64,000 bases of DNA from JAEUNX01 sp034004685 (GTDB taxonomy: Bacteria > Pseudomonadota > Gammaproteobacteria > Burkholderiales > Rhodocyclaceae), in assembly GCA_034004685.1 (NCBI GenBank), contig JAVEWG010000004.1:1-64000 (forward strand). Direction: 5' to 3'. Within the stretch, counting starts at the first letter, position 1, and every line of letters starts with the position of its first letter. Of the stretch, positions 42,458 through 52,700 are shown in pieces. A program made the position numbers and the translations under genes. The notes under the pieces were generated by a model. That model was given only the letters and a program-made list of their open reading frames with translations, did no database searches and was not told the origin of the DNA.

Positions 42458-43057
42458 ATGATCGGACGCCTGCACGGCACCCTGTTGGAAAAAAACCCGC
42501 CCCAGATCCTGGTGGACGTGGCCGGCATCGGCTATGAAGTGGATGTGCCCATGAGCACCTTCTACCACCTGCCCGCCACCGGCCAGGCAGTCACCCTCCA
42601 CACCCACCTGGCGGTGCGGGAGGACGGCCACTTCCTCTACGGCTTTGCCAGCCATGACGAGCGGGCCGCCTTCCGGCAGCTCATCAAGGTGGCCGGCATC
42701 GGCGCCCGTACCGCCCTGGCGGTGCTCTCCGGCCTGTCGGTCACCGACCTGACCCAGGCCGTGGCCCTCCAGGAAGCCGGCCGGCTGGTGAAGATCCCCG
42801 GCATCGGCAAAAAGACCGCCGAGCGTCTCCTGCTGGAACTCAAGGGCAAGCTGGGCAACGCCCTGCCCGGCGCCCCCGCCCGCCTCCTGCCCGGGGCCCC
42901 CTCCCTGCCCGCCGACCACCGCAGCGACATCCTCCACGCCCTGCTGGCCCTGGGGTACAACGAGCGGGAGGCCCAGGGCGCCCTCAAGAACGTGCCGGAA
43001 GACAGCGCTGTTTCCGAAGGTATCCGCCTGGCCCTGAAGTCGCTTTCCAAAGCCTGA
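42458..43057 (+). CDS. ruvA: Holliday junction branch migration protein RuvA
   Basis: 199 residues from ATG 42458 (MIGRLHGTLLEKNPPQILVD). The OB domain, the two helix-hairpin-helix motifs (KVAGIGARTAL and KIPGIGKKTAERLL) and the C-terminal RuvB-contact domain (DILHALLALGYNEREAQGAL) are complete. RuvA tetramers bind four-way junctions and load RuvB. In most relatives ruvC, ruvA and ruvB are adjacent; here a HAD gene precedes, a phasin gene follows, and ruvC is not in the window. Confidence 0.97.
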   Translation: MIGRLHGTLLEKNPPQILVDVAGIGYEVDVPMSTFYHLPATGQAVTLHTHLAVREDGHFLYGFASHDERAAFRQLIKVAGIGARTALAVLSGLSVTDLTQAVALQEAGRLVKIPGIGKKTAERLLLELKGKLGNALPGAPARLLPGAPSLPADHRSDILHALLALGYNEREAQGALKNVPEDSAVSEGIRLALKSLSKA

Positions 43058-43132
43058 CCCCTTCCCGGAGGCAGCCCAATGCCCCCGCCCAGGCAAAGGG
43101 AAATTTGTTTTGTGCACCGCACAACAAAGTTG

Positions 43133-43160
43133 TTGACATGGTGGATTGACCCCGTATAGT
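43133..43160 (+). promoter_or_regulatory. Sigma-70-type promoter of the phasin gene
   Basis: TTGACA (43133-43138), a 16-base spacer and TATAGT (43155-43160) lie 61 bp upstream of the phasin start codon. The -35 is a perfect match. The preceding ACAACAAAGTTGTT is an inverted repeat (about 43121-43134) that overlaps the edge of the -35 box and could be a regulator site; PhaR-type repressors bind upstream of phasin genes, though no match to their site is claimed. Confidence 0.75.
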
Positions 43161-43220
43161 GGGAACCATGCTGCACCGCAGCAAATGACTCAGGCCCCCA
43201 ACCGCATACAGGAGATGACC

Positions 43221-43775
43221 ATGTACACCACCCCCGAACAGTTTTCCGCCTCCGCCGAAACCTCCGTGGAAGCCTTCATGACCCTGGCCAAATCTGCCTT
43301 CAACGGCGCCGAGCGCCTGGCCGCCCTGAACCTCAACACCGCCCGCGCAGCCCTGGAAGACACCATCGACGCCACCCGGGCCCTGCTCGCCGCCAAGGAT
43401 CCCCAGGCCCTGCTGGCCCTCCAGAGTTCCCTGGCCCAGCCCCTGGTGGAAAAGACCCTGGCCTACGCCCGCAACGTCTATGAGATCGCCACCCAGACCC
43501 AGGAAGAACTCTCCAAGGTGGTGGAAAGCAAGGCCATGGCCCTCAACAAGGATCTGGGGGACGCCTTGGCCAAGGCCGCCCAGTCCGCTCCGGCGGGCTC
43601 CGACGTAGCCGTGGCGGCCGTCAAATCCGCCATCGCCGCCGCCAACTCGGCCTATGACAGCATGAGCAAGGCCGCCAAGCAGGTTGCCGAGATCACCGAG
43701 GCCAACGTGGCGGCTGCCACCAGCGCCACCGTCAAGGCGGTGACACCGGTCAAGACGGTCAAGAAGAGCGCCTGA
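43221..43775 (+). CDS. phaP: Phasin family protein (PHA granule-associated)
   Basis: 184 residues from ATG 43221, with AGGAG 6 bases upstream; an ATG at 43215 is in frame but too close to the ribosome site. MYTTPEQFSASAETSVEAFM and AALNLNTARAALEDTIDATR are typical of the phasin_2 family, mostly amphipathic alpha-helix with an Ala/Lys-rich C-terminus (VKAVTPVKTVKKSA). Phasins coat polyhydroxyalkanoate granules, so the organism probably makes PHA. It has its own strong promoter and terminator inside the ruv region. Confidence 0.93.
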   Translation: MYTTPEQFSASAETSVEAFMTLAKSAFNGAERLAALNLNTARAALEDTIDATRALLAAKDPQALLALQSSLAQPLVEKTLAYARNVYEIATQTQEELSKVVESKAMALNKDLGDALAKAAQSAPAGSDVAVAAVKSAIAAANSAYDSMSKAAKQVAEITEANVAAATSATVKAVTPVKTVKKSA

Positions 43776-43810
43776 GCAATCCGCCTCCCGCCTGCGGGCG
43801 GATGGCGCGG

Positions 43811-43838
43811 TGGCCGGCCCCCAGGGGTCGGCCATTTT
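43811..43838 (+). terminator. Terminator downstream of the phasin gene
   Basis: TGGCCGGCCCC and GGGGTCGGCCA form an 11-bp stem with one mismatch and a 2-base CA loop (43811-43834), followed by TTTT. A weaker hairpin with arms ATCCGCC (43779-43785) and GGCGGAT (43797-43803) precedes it. Together they should end phasin transcription before ruvB. Confidence 0.75.
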
Positions 43839-43960
43839 CTTGCGACCTGCCCATTTCCCGGCGCGGGCGGCCCCCGGCCCCTGGATCGGTCGTCTGCCCA
43901 AGCCCGGCGGGGAGCCCGGCCGGCGAACCCGCCCCCTCGCCCATCCGCTAAACTGCCGGC

Positions 43961-45022
<1,062 letters not shown>

Positions 45023-45067
45023 ATGTAACGACCCGGCTTAGCCTCCGCTTTCCGCCCGGCGCCTGAC

Positions 45068-45424
45068 ATGCGCACCCTCCAGGTTCTCACCCTCACCCTC
45101 TGCGTCCTGGCCGGGCTCTATCTCATCACCGGTCAGGGCTTCTTCATGCCTGACCGCTGGCATCCGGCCACCGGCGTGCTGGTCAGCGGCCCCTCCGCCC
45201 GGCTCCTGGGCAGCGGCCTGCTGGTGGTGGCCTACACCGGCCTCATCGCCCTGCGCCACTTCGGCCCCGGCCAGCGCCTGCCCGAAAGCCCCCGCTGGCA
45301 CCGCAATTACTTCCTGCTCCTGGTCCTGGCCATCGGCCTCATCAGCACCGGCCTGCTCCTGGGAGAACGGGGTCCCACGCCAGGGTGGCGGGACGCTGGG
45401 GCCCCAGAGCACCAGAACCGGTAG
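45068..45424 (+). CDS. Small membrane protein of unknown function
   Basis: 118 residues from ATG 45068, 45 bp after ruvB. Three hydrophobic stretches (VLTLTLCVLAGLYLITG, LGSGLLVVAYTGLIALRH, YFLLLVLAIGLISTGLLLG) suggest a small inner-membrane protein with an RWHPATGVLVSGPSARLLG loop. The family is not identified; similar proteins downstream of ruvB or near tol-pal genes are known only as hypothetical. The last 20 residues (PGWRDAGAPEHQNR) are low-quality and may reflect a shifted end. Confidence 0.55.
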   Translation: MRTLQVLTLTLCVLAGLYLITGQGFFMPDRWHPATGVLVSGPSARLLGSGLLVVAYTGLIALRHFGPGQRLPESPRWHRNYFLLLVLAIGLISTGLLLGERGPTPGWRDAGAPEHQNR

Positions 45425-45616
45425 ACCACGCCAGGTTTGCGCCACGCCCCCACCACCCGATCCCCAGTCAAGCCCCGAACCATCCCCCGGTGAAGTCGCA
45501 GCCGCGGCCGAGCATTGCCGCCATGGACACACGCGTCCCCGGCGAGAAGGCCCCCGGACCGAAGCCTTGGTGATTGCATGTGAAAAGCACTTGAAAATCC
45601 GGAGGATTGGTACACC

Positions 45617-46783
45617 TCAATCCACGAAACTATCCAGGGCGTCCAGGTCGTCAATGGCGGCGCAGATACGGCGGATGAATTCCCGGGTGATGTCTTCCGG
45701 CTGCATCTGGGGCATGCGGGGCGCGGGGTTGAGGGTGATGGTCCAGAAGGCCAGGACGGTAAATAGCTGGCGCCGGCATTCGTCCAGCAGGCCATCGAAG
45801 GGGAGGTTTCGGCCCGCCGCCCGCTCCAGCTGATCATGGTAGTAACGCAGCAGTTCGGGCAGCCACTGGCGCCGGTGCTCCACGGTGAGGGACGTGGTCA
45901 GGGTGTAGATGACATCCCGCGACCAATGGCCCCGGTTGGTGGTCTGCCAGTCGCTCAGGCCCATGGCACCGGTGGGGGTGATGTACCAGTTGCCCAGGTG
46001 GGCGTCCCCATGGGTGAGGGTGTGGGGCAATTGCAGGTGGCGCCGGTAGGACTTGCGGGTGGCCGGCCAGATTTCGCCACGCCGGGCAAAGAGCCGGGGA
46101 GCAATGATGTCCTCGGCCATTTCGAAGCCCTTGTCGCAGGCCTTTTCGAAAGCGGCGTAATCCATGTTGGCGAAGTTCTCGGTCCAGGTGGAAAAGATCT
46201 GCCAGGTGGATTTCAGCGCCGCACTCTCGAGAAATTTTCCGTGGAGCGAGGCCAGCAGGCGCAGCTGATCCTCTGCCCGCTGGCGGGTGATTTCGGCGTT
46301 CTTGTAGTTGCAGAACACTGTCGCCGGGTCGAGCTCGCGCATGATGATGATGGAGTTCAGCGCGCTGTTGTGATTGGCGAACAGGCAGACCGGCGCCTCG
46401 ATCTGCAACAAGGGTCGCAGCTGGTTGTAAAAATTCACCTCGCTCCTGGCGGCGCCGATCAGCCCGAGGGACAGGCGGTTTTCCAGCTGGTGGGTCGCCT
46501 TGCAAAATATCCTTTCCGGCAGGCCGGCCTGCTTTCCAGCCGGGTTGTAGTCGACGAATATCCGCATCCGGTTGGAGGTGCCGTTGTCCGGCACATCCAG
46601 CCGATGGGACAGGACCTCGGCCCCTGGAACATGGGCACATAAAACAGCCGTCAGCCACTGCGGGTTGATGGCGCCGTAGTTCACCGGAAAGTCGGCGGCC
46701 GTGACAGGGTCTTTGGCGTTCTTCTGCTCGGCCTCAAAGGCGCTGTACGCCTCGGAAATCTGCTCTCTTGTAATCGTCGGCAT
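45617..46783 (-). CDS. Phosphotransferase/kinase-like protein (EcKinase/APH fold)
   Basis: 388 residues from ATG 46783, with GGAGGAAG 5 bases upstream. LTHGDAHLGNWYITPTGAMG with LSDWQTTNRGHWSRDV carries the catalytic HGDxHxxN loop and the metal-binding DWQ of aminoglycoside-phosphotransferase-like kinases. The N-terminal lobe, with SNRMRIFVDYNPAGKQAGLP and IFCKATHQLENRLSL, resembles the EcKinase-like (DUF1679) proteins, often found near TetR genes and fatty-acid or steroid catabolism. Substrate unknown. It faces the TetR gene across 268 bp with a dyad at 46847. Confidence 0.8.
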   Translation of the reverse strand: MPTITREQISEAYSAFEAEQKNAKDPVTAADFPVNYGAINPQWLTAVLCAHVPGAEVLSHRLDVPDNGTSNRMRIFVDYNPAGKQAGLPERIFCKATHQLENRLSLGLIGAARSEVNFYNQLRPLLQIEAPVCLFANHNSALNSIIIMRELDPATVFCNYKNAEITRQRAEDQLRLLASLHGKFLESAALKSTWQIFSTWTENFANMDYAAFEKACDKGFEMAEDIIAPRLFARRGEIWPATRKSYRRHLQLPHTLTHGDAHLGNWYITPTGAMGLSDWQTTNRGHWSRDVIYTLTTSLTVEHRRQWLPELLRYYHDQLERAAGRNLPFDGLLDECRRQLFTVLAFWTITLNPAPRMPQMQPEDITREFIRRICAAIDDLDALDSFVD

Positions 46784-46846
46784 ATCTTCCTCCCGGTGAT
46801 GGCAGGCCCGGCGCCCGGGCGATGACCGCATGGCGCCACACCAAAA

Positions 46847-46862
46847 TAATTCACATGAATTA
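46847..46862. promoter_or_regulatory. Candidate TetR operator in the divergent spacer
   Basis: TAATTCA-CA-TGAATTA is a perfect 7-bp inverted repeat with a 2-base centre, standing out as AT-rich in GC-rich DNA. It is 64 bp upstream of the phosphotransferase start and 189 bp upstream of the TetR start, overlapping a possible minus-strand promoter (TTGTAT, then TATTTT 15-16 bases on). TetR regulators typically bind such dyads next to their own divergent target. Confidence 0.55.
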
Positions 46863-47051
46863 CATACAAACCTTAGCAGGTTCAACCCGTCCATGGCAAA
46901 GCGCTCTTTGGAGCTTCGCGCCCTGTTCTGGAGAGGTGTCACCTTAGTTTCGGCCAGGGCCGGCAAAACGCCACAACACCCGTTTCACCCGATATCATCG
47001 ACCCCCTATCCCAACCACCCCCCACCACCGCCCGGAAGGGCGCCCGTAGCC

Positions 47052-47705
47052 ATGGTTTCAAGCAGTGACACCACCGAAAAAACCTATTCGAAAGGCGCCT
47101 TGCAGCTGATGCTTGCCGCTGAACGGCTATTCGGCGAACAGGGTATCGACGGCGTATCCCTGCGCCAGATCGTCACTGCGGCCGGTCAGGCCAACAGCAA
47201 CGCCGTTCAACACAGCTTTGGGGACAAGAAGGGGCTCATCCAGTCGGTGTACGACATGCGGGCCCCCATCATCGATGCGGGCAGAAAGCGCCGGCTGGAA
47301 GAAGCCAAGGACCGCAACGGCAACGCATCGGTGCCGCAATTGCTAGCCGCGATGTACATGCCGATCCTGGAAGACCTGGACGAGCCGGCCCGGCGCAGTT
47401 ATGCCCTGTTCAATTCCCGCATGCTGCAGGTGGAGCTCAAGGATCATCCGTTCCGGCTCAGCAAGGTCCCCGAGCCTGCGGCCGAGGAGATTTTCTCGCG
47501 CCTGAAAGCCCACTTCGCCTATCTCCCGGACGGGGTTTTCCTCATGCGCATGCGATTGGCGACAGACCTGTTCCTGGCGGGGCTGGAAGAGCATCGGCTC
47601 AATCAGCGGTTAAAGCGCAATCCCTATCCCGATGCAACCCCATTCTGGAACGAACTGCTGCTCGCCCTGGAGGCCTTGCTGCGGGTACCCTACACGGCAA
47701 GGTGA
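47052..47705 (+). CDS. TetR family transcriptional regulator
   Basis: 217 residues from ATG 47052; the in-frame extension upstream is non-conserved. Residues about 12-60 (KGALQLMLAAERLFGEQGID, then GVSLRQIVTAAGQANSNAVQ, then HSFGDKKGLIQSVYDMR) are the TetR helix-turn-helix domain. The C-terminal ligand-binding domain is not characteristic. It diverges from the phosphotransferase gene, which is the probable regulatory target; the inducer is unknown. The stop is followed by a hairpin for the opposite-strand FKBP gene. Confidence 0.9.
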   Translation: MVSSSDTTEKTYSKGALQLMLAAERLFGEQGIDGVSLRQIVTAAGQANSNAVQHSFGDKKGLIQSVYDMRAPIIDAGRKRRLEEAKDRNGNASVPQLLAAMYMPILEDLDEPARRSYALFNSRMLQVELKDHPFRLSKVPEPAAEEIFSRLKAHFAYLPDGVFLMRMRLATDLFLAGLEEHRLNQRLKRNPYPDATPFWNELLLALEALLRVPYTAR

Positions 47706-47793
47706 GGCCGGGTACCCAGGTGCCGGGACCCGCCCTCAGTCGGCCATGAAACCGCCCCTCGACGCCGCGGGGCCCTTTGCCCGCCCGATGAAA

Positions 47794-47815
47794 AGCGCCA
47801 CCCGCAGGTGGCGCT
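47794..47815 (-). terminator. Terminator of the FKBP gene
   Basis: Arms AGCGCCACC and GGTGGCGCT (9 bp, perfect) with a 4-base loop lie 28 bp after the FKBP stop. On the minus strand the hairpin is followed by TTTT, the expected U-tract. The tetR gene ends 89 bp away on the other strand and could also use it. Confidence 0.8.
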
Positions 47816-47842
47816 CCATTTCCTGTCCTGGTACCGCGCCCC

Positions 47843-48187
47843 TCAAGCCACGCCCAGCAACTCCACCTCGAAGATCAGGGTGGCATTGGGGGGGATCACC
47901 CCGCCCGCGCCCCGGGCGCCGTAACCCAGGTTGCCAGGGATGGTGAGCTTGCGGCGGCCGCCCACCTTCATGCCCTGGACGCCTTCGTCCCAGCCGGCGA
48001 TCACATGGCGGCGCCCCAGGGGAAAGACAAAGGGATCGCCCCGGTCCACGCTGGAATCGAACTTGGTGCCATTGAGCAACCAGCCGGTGTAATGCACCGT
48101 GACGCTCTGGCCCGCCTGGGCCTCGGGGCCGCTGCCCACTTCCAGATCTTCGATGCCGAGGCCGCTCGCGGTAGTGATGGAACTCAT
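47843..48187 (-). CDS. FKBP-type peptidyl-prolyl cis-trans isomerase
   Basis: 114 residues, a minimal single-domain FKBP. VHYTGWLLNGTKFDSSVDRG, FVFPLGRRHVIAGWDEGVQG, MKVGGRRKLTIPGNLGYGAR and GVIPPNATLIFEVELLGV are all canonical, including the Asp, Phe, Ile and Trp of the active pocket. There is no signal peptide, so it is cytoplasmic. It should catalyse proline isomerisation during protein folding. Monocistronic, with a clear terminator. Confidence 0.96.
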   Translation of the reverse strand: MSSITTASGLGIEDLEVGSGPEAQAGQSVTVHYTGWLLNGTKFDSSVDRGDPFVFPLGRRHVIAGWDEGVQGMKVGGRRKLTIPGNLGYGARGAGGVIPPNATLIFEVELLGVA

Positions 48188-48235
48188 GGGAAAACTCCTC
48201 TATTCGGGGCCCCGATTCTACCGGCTGGCGGCCCT

Positions 48236-48796
48236 TCAGCGGCCCGGCTTGCGCAGCTTGTGGAATTTTTCCCGGAACTTCACCAGCTTGGGCGCCACCA
48301 CGTACTGGCAATAGGGCTGGTAGGCATGGCTGGCGAAATAGTTCTGGTGTTCGGCCTCCGCTGGCCAGAAACGCTCGGCCCCCTTGAGCTCGGTGACGAT
48401 GGCCGACGGGAAGGCCCGCAACTCCCCCAGTTCCTCAATGAAGGCCCGGGCCTCGGCCATCTGGGCCTCGTCCTGGGCAAAGATCACCGACCGGTACTGG
48501 GTGCCGATGTCGTTGCCCTGGCGGTTGCGGGTGGTGGGGTCGTGGATGGTGAAGAAAATCTCCAGCAGGCTACGATAGCTCACCACCTCTGGATCGAACA
48601 CCACCCGCACTACCTCGGCGTGGCCGCTGCCGCCATCACAGATTTGCTCGTAACTGGGCTTGGCCAGGGATCCGCCGCAGTAGCCGGACTCCACCGCCTC
48701 CACCCCGATCACGTCGGCGAACACCGCCTCCAGACACCAGAAACATCCGCCCCCGAAGACCGCATCCCGACGTCGCTCACCCCGGCTCTCTTCCAT
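48236..48796 (-). CDS. msrA: Peptide methionine sulfoxide reductase MsrA
   Basis: 186 residues. AVFGGGCFWCLEAVFADVIG contains the catalytic cysteine, YCGGSLAKPSYEQICDG follows, and EIFFTIHDPTTRNRQGNDIG with YRSVIFAQDEAQ completes the MsrA fold. It reduces methionine-S-sulfoxide in proteins using thioredoxin. The C-terminus (KFREKFHKLRKPGR) is the usual basic tail but the second resolving cysteine near the end is not seen. It is 48 bp upstream of the FKBP gene on the same strand. Confidence 0.96.
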   Translation of the reverse strand: MEESRGERRRDAVFGGGCFWCLEAVFADVIGVEAVESGYCGGSLAKPSYEQICDGGSGHAEVVRVVFDPEVVSYRSLLEIFFTIHDPTTRNRQGNDIGTQYRSVIFAQDEAQMAEARAFIEELGELRAFPSAIVTELKGAERFWPAEAEHQNYFASHAYQPYCQYVVAPKLVKFREKFHKLRKPGR

Positions 48797-48873
48797 GACC
48801 TTTCGCTCCCTGGATTACCTATCCTTGGGACAAGTGTAGCCGGATTTGGTTTGCCGATTGTGCGATGCAACAC

Positions 48874-49626
48874 TCAGGAAGTTTCAAACACCGCCCGGTG
48901 AAGCGCTTCCCCGCTGAAGGCCAGCACGGGCAGGATCACAACCAGCAGGGGCGGCAACAGGAAGCCCACCCCCACCCCCAGGGCCAGGATCGCCCCCCAC
49001 AGGGCATGGGTCAGGGGATTTCGCAGACAGGCGTGGACGCTGACGGTCACCGCCCCCGCCAGGGTGGCCCGCCGGGCCAGTTGCAAGGGCACACCATGGA
49101 CCGTCGCCACGAACACGATCAAGGCCAGGACGCCCCCCATCAGGGCAGCCCCCAGGTGGAAGCGCCAGCCCTCCGCGCCCACCGGGAAGATAGCCGCCAG
49201 CCCGGCGACCCGCCGGCCGATCATGAAGCTGTACAGGGTGGCGGCGTCGGTCATCCAGATCAGGAACAAAAAGACACAAAACAGGGCCAGCACCCAGGCC
49301 CCCCGGGGCGCCCCCGCCATCCCCCGGGCAAGATCCCCCAGGCTTGGCGCCCGCCCGGCCCGGCGGGCCGCCGCCAAGCCCAGGAAGCCCGCCAGCAGGG
49401 CCGGCCCCACCAGCAAGAAGCCGCCCGCCACCGGCAGCACCAAGGGCGCCAGCCCGACCCACTGGAGCCCCCAGGCCAGCCCCACGCCCCCCAGGGCAAA
49501 GAGGCCGGCGAAGGCCATGGCCGGCCCCCGGCAGGCCAGGAACATCCGCCAGCCGGCGGCCAGGGCAGGCACCAGGCAGGCGACTGAAACGGACCGGGGG
49601 CGGGGCGCGGAGGGGGGAGCGGACAT
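48874..49626 (-). CDS. DUF2189-like polytopic membrane protein
   Basis: 250 residues from ATG 49626. About six hydrophobic segments include PAMAFAGLFALGGVGLAWGL and ILALGVGVGFLLPPLLVVIL, and a YSFMIGRRVAGLAAIFPVGA loop. The layout and length resemble DUF2189 inner-membrane proteins of unknown function. The gene starts 136 bp after the tamB stop. The first 30 residues upstream of this ATG in the same frame are not conserved-looking. Confidence 0.65.
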   Translation of the reverse strand: MSAPPSAPRPRSVSVACLVPALAAGWRMFLACRGPAMAFAGLFALGGVGLAWGLQWVGLAPLVLPVAGGFLLVGPALLAGFLGLAAARRAGRAPSLGDLARGMAGAPRGAWVLALFCVFLFLIWMTDAATLYSFMIGRRVAGLAAIFPVGAEGWRFHLGAALMGGVLALIVFVATVHGVPLQLARRATLAGAVTVSVHACLRNPLTHALWGAILALGVGVGFLLPPLLVVILPVLAFSGEALHRAVFETS

Positions 49627-49762
49627 GGCGGATCTCGGGGTCGAAAGGCGCCAAACTGCCGCCAGGCGACCCCCGGCGCCACGAGGCAGATCAAGTTTCG
49701 GCGGGGCTTTCACCCGGCAGCGCCCAAGGCGCTCCCGCAGACGCCGGGCGAGTCAGGGCGGC

Positions 49763-52700
49763 CTAGCGGAAACTGAAGCTATAGGTCAGATCGACGCCGT
49801 TGTCCGTTCCAGCCCGGACCACCACCGCCAGCCGGCGGGAGAGCTGGTAGCTCAGGCGCAGGATGCTTTCCGCCCCGGCCAGGCTTTGCTCGAAGGACAG
49901 GAAGACCTCCGAGGACAAGCGCTTGCCCAGGGTCAGCACCTGGCCGCTCACCGTGTCAGCGGCGGTGGTGCTCCCGTTGCCCACCACGCTGCTGGCGGCC
50001 CCCCGCTGAGAGCCCTGGCGTTCCCCCTGGCCCACGGCTAGTTGATCCAGTCCCAGGCTGCCCGCCAGGGCATCGGTGATGCGCCCGCCGGGCCCCGCCA
50101 GCAAGGCCTGGGCGGCGGGAATGAGCAAGGCCAGGTCGCCGCCGGAGGCGGAATCGGGGGCCCGCCCCAGGACGATCCAGGCCAGCTTCTCCGTATCCGG
50201 CACCTGGGGTTCGGATACCAGCTGGACCCTGGGGCGCCGGGCGGTGCCGGTGATGGCCAGGCCGGCCTCCACCGCCAGGCCCTTGCGCAGGGCCACGATG
50301 TTCATGCCCGGGTTATCCAGGGGCCCCAGGAAATTCACCCGCCCCCGCTCGATGGTCAGTTTCTGGCCATAGCCCTCGAACACCCCGCCCACGGTGCTCA
50401 GGGTCCCGGTGGCGGCCAGGGGCTGGCCGCTCTTGGCCACGAGGCGCAGGCTGCCCTCCAGCCGGGTATCCACCCCCAGGGCGGAAAGGTAAAGCTGACG
50501 CCCCAGATCCACGCTCACATCGGCGGAAAAACGCGTCGTCGCGGCCCCCGCCGCCCCGTGCCGGCCCAGGATCACCACGTCATCGGAAAGGCTCGGGGCC
50601 GGGCGCTCGGCCAGCCCCAGGTAGCCCCCATCCGCCTGAAGCCGGGCGGAGAGATCCAGGCTGCTCCAGCCGGTGCGGGCTTCGCCCTTGCCGCTCACCA
50701 CCAGCCAGCGATCCGGACGCTGGAGGAGGGGCAGGCGCTGGGCGGAGAACTGGAAGCGCCCGGCGCCCCTGGCCAGCTCCACCTCCCCGGTGACCGAGAG
50801 CCGACCCGGCTCGGCGGTCAGGGCCGCCACGGGCACCCGCCCATCCCGGGGCCGCCCCCGGTTGGGGGAGACAAACTCCAGGCGGGCGAGGCGCAGGCGC
50901 TCCCGGTCGAACTCCGCCTCCAGCTCGCCGCCCCGCAAGGCCAGCCCCAGATCCCCCAGCAGCAGGCCCAGCCCCCTACCCCGCACCCGGCCTGTGGCCA
51001 GGGGCGCTGCCGGGGTGCCGGCCAGGCTGAAATCCGCCTCCAGGGCCCCTTCGGTGCGCAGGGTCGGACTGGCCAAGGGGCCCACCCAGGCCAGGTCGGG
51101 CATGCGCAGCCGCCCCGACCCCTGAAGGGACCCGCCCGGGGCCAGCCGCCACCCCCCTGCGCCCCGTTCCAGCCAAGCCGAGACTTGGGCCGCCAGCCCC
51201 CCCAGGCGCTCCCCCTGGGCCTCCAGGCTGGCGGACAGCCGGTTGGCCTGGAGGGCCAAATCCAGGGAGACCTCCCTCAGGCCCAGCCCGGTCGGGTCAT
51301 CCCCCGCCACCACCCAATCCCCCGATGCCCGGCGGATCCGCAGGTATCCATCGGCCTGGCGGCCCAGCCGCAGATCCCAGCTGCCCCCCAGACGCAAGGT
51401 GGCCGGCCCCCCGGCCGGCCCCAAACCCAGCCCCTGGAACCGCCCCCGCAGCACCGTTTCGGCGGGGGACCAGCGGGTTTCCTCCAGATCCACCCGCCCC
51501 GCGCCCAGGCGCACATGGGTGGGCCCCAGTACCAGCCCATCCCAGCTGCCTGCCAGGGAGGCTGGCGCCTCCAGCACCAGGCTGGCGGCCTGGGGCCCCT
51601 GCAAGGCCACCACCTGGCCGCGCCAGATGCCATCCGCCACCACCAGCCCCCCAGCCAGATGCCCGTGCCAGCCTTCCCCCTGCACCGGCTGGGCGGTCAC
51701 CACCAGCCGGTGCTCATCCCGCCGGCCGGTCCAGGCCAGGGCCAGGCCGGCCAGATCATCCTCCGCCACCCCGGCCCGACCCAAGCCGGACGCCCCCGCT
51801 ACCAGCAGCACCGGGCCCCGGGTCCCGGCCCCCCATTCCCCCTGAAAATTGACGCCTGCCACCCGCAGCCCCATGGGTAACACCAGCCGTTCCCCGTAGC
51901 CATGGCCGGCGATGGCCGGGTCCGTGAGCTTCCCTGAAAACCGCAACTCCAGCCCGGCCCGGCCGAGCAGACCCGGCGCGATCTGCTCCAGGCGGGGCAG
52001 GTCCGCCACGAGTGACAAGCCTGGCGCCCCCTCCCCCAGCGCCCCCCGGGCTTCCAGCCGGTTGAGCCCCAGGCTCAGCCACAGGACCGGTACCGTGAGC
52101 CTTCCTGCCGCCAGCTCCAGTCGGCCCTCCCCCGCCACCGGCTGGCCGCCGAGTCGTCCTGGCGCCACCCGGTAGCTCAGCTGGCCCCTGGGCTCGGGGG
52201 CTAGGCGCCCCGCCGCCTCCAGGGCCAGATCCAGGCGCCCCGCCGGAGCGCCGGGGACAATCCGGGCCGGATCGAACTGCTTCAGGGTGCCCGCCAGCCG
52301 GAAGGCCCGCGCCCCCTCCAGCCCCACTTCCCCCGTGGCCTGGAGCACCCCGGGGCCCACCGCCAGGCGCAGGGCCTCCAGGCGCAGCAACGCGCCCTCC
52401 CGGCGGGCGGTCAGATCCAGGGCCAGTCCCTGCTCCGCCAGATGCGCCACCAGGGACTGGCTACCCGGGTCCGTCGCCAGGGTCAGGGGACCGGATAGGC
52501 GGGTGGCCGGCAGGCGGTTGTGGATACCCGCCAGATCCAGGTCCCTGGCCTGCAGACGGGCGCTGAGCTGGCCGTCACGCCAGGCCCCCTGCCCCGCCAG
52601 CTCGCCCCCCTTGGGCTGGCTCAGGCGCAGCGCCGCCAGGCTCAGGGCCTCGCCCCAGTTCAGCCGGGCCTCGGCCCGGGCCAGGGGCAGCCCCCCCTGA

